A stretch of 64,000 nt of DNA, taken from Dysgonomonas sp. 520. GTDB taxonomy: Bacteria; Bacteroidota; Bacteroidia; Bacteroidales; Dysgonomonadaceae. The stretch is taken from contig NZ_QVMP01000011.1 in assembly GCF_010501095.1 (NCBI RefSeq), positions 66,557 through 130,556 of the forward strand. Direction: 5' to 3'. The notes beneath the pieces are model-generated. The model was not told the DNA's origin, did no database searches, and worked only from the letters and a program-made list of their open reading frames with translations. This document shows, piece by piece, positions 63,850-64,000 of this stretch; position 1 is the stretch's first letter; every line of letters begins with the position of its first letter. The position numbers were made by a program, and so were the translations under genes.

Positions 63850-63868
63850 TCAGGATAGAACAGGACAG
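63850..63868 (-). promoter_or_regulatory. 19-bp operator-like element B
   Basis: The minus strand reads CTGTCCTGTTCTATCCTGA, again two CTRTCCTG words 10 bp apart. It lies 51 bp before the GntR start codon and right after a TACTTT sequence, mirroring element A. Confidence 0.7.
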
Positions 63869-63919
63869 TACAACAAAAGTAATATCTTGAAACATAAAAT
63901 AACTATTATTAAGAATACT

Positions 63920-64000
63920 ATGGTATTAGAATTCGACCCCAATAAAAGCAAAGTTCGACAATTGGCCGATGCTATTCGCACAGCAATTTCGAGTGGAGAA
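63920..64000 (+). CDS. GntR-type regulator, partial at window end
   Basis: Only the first 27 codons are present. MVLEFDPNKSKVRQLADAIR followed by TAISSGE is the first helix of a GntR winged-helix domain. In Bacteroidetes such starts often belong to GntR regulators with a LacI-like sugar-binding C-terminal domain, but that part lies outside the window. It is divergent from the pectin unit and shares its control region, so it is the likely local regulator. Confidence 0.75.
   Translation, partial: MVLEFDPNKSKVRQLADAIRTAISSGE

Larger units (their letters stand above)
63652..63919. other. divergent control region between the pectin unit and a GntR gene
   Basis: A 268-bp AT-rich region. It holds a leftward promoter box (63746-63753) and two inverted copies of a 19-bp direct-repeat element (63722-63740 and 63850-63868), one near each divergent start. 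Confidence 0.75.

Noticed and set aside
1-64000. CRISPR arrays, tRNA and rRNA genes, transposases and integrases
   Set aside because: I looked for regularly spaced direct repeats, cloverleaf-like segments and recombinase motifs and saw none I could support.

Overview
The window reads as the chromosome of an AT-rich member of the Bacteroidetes, most likely Bacteroidales and plausibly Dysgonomonas-like. The organism call is inferred from three SusC/SusD pairs, Bacteroidetes-type promoters (TAnnTTTG), many secreted proteins with type IX secretion (T9SS) C-terminal signals, and AT-rich intergenic repeats. There are no rRNA or tRNA genes, CRISPR arrays, transposases or integrases that I can see.

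Region 1 (about 0.5-23.2 kb) is an alginate utilisation locus. A leftward unit encodes SusC, SusD, an IPT/TIG surface lipoprotein, a PL6 alginate lyase and a T9SS beta-helix protein. A divergent rightward unit encodes a FadR-type GntR regulator, a PL17 oligoalginate lyase, a KdgF-like cupin, an MFS transporter with an unusual soluble insert, a DEH reductase-like SDR, a modular PL6 lyase and three secreted proteins of unknown function. Expected flow: surface PL6 enzymes cut alginate, SusCD imports oligomers, PL17 releases unsaturated monomers, the cupin linearises them, the MFS moves monomers to the cytoplasm and the SDR makes 2-keto-3-deoxygluconate. KDG kinase and KDPG aldolase are not in the window. 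Two UxuR/ExuR-like palindromes sit just downstream of the two divergent promoters. The whole locus lies between perfect 22-bp inverted repeats (16-37 and 23309-23330).

Region 2 (23.4-37.3 kb) has a TetR regulator with a double inverted-repeat operator, then a six-gene rightward operon: a DUF4953-type zinc metalloprotease, SusC, SusD, a T9SS secreted protein, an M6-type metalloprotease with BACON and adhesin-like domains, and a leucine-rich-repeat T9SS protein. It contains no recognisable carbohydrate-active enzyme, so a peptide or glycoprotein substrate is more likely than a glycan. A near-copy of the TetR operator lies in the operon leader. This is my best candidate for a poorly described system.

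Region 3 (37.3-63.7 kb) is a leftward pectin locus. It reads from two secreted proteins through SusC, SusD, PL1, CE8 pectin methylesterase, PL1, DUF3826, a beta-helix/DUF6298 fusion, a GH43-like lipoprotein and a GH143-GH142 bifunctional enzyme to GH78 and GH127. The GH143-GH142 architecture points to rhamnogalacturonan-II side chains, together with homogalacturonan. Hairpins divide the unit at several junctions. A divergent GntR regulator, cut by the window edge, begins at 63920; both promoters carry inverted copies of a 19-bp operator-like element. A strong bidirectional terminator at about 37.29 kb separates regions 2 and 3.
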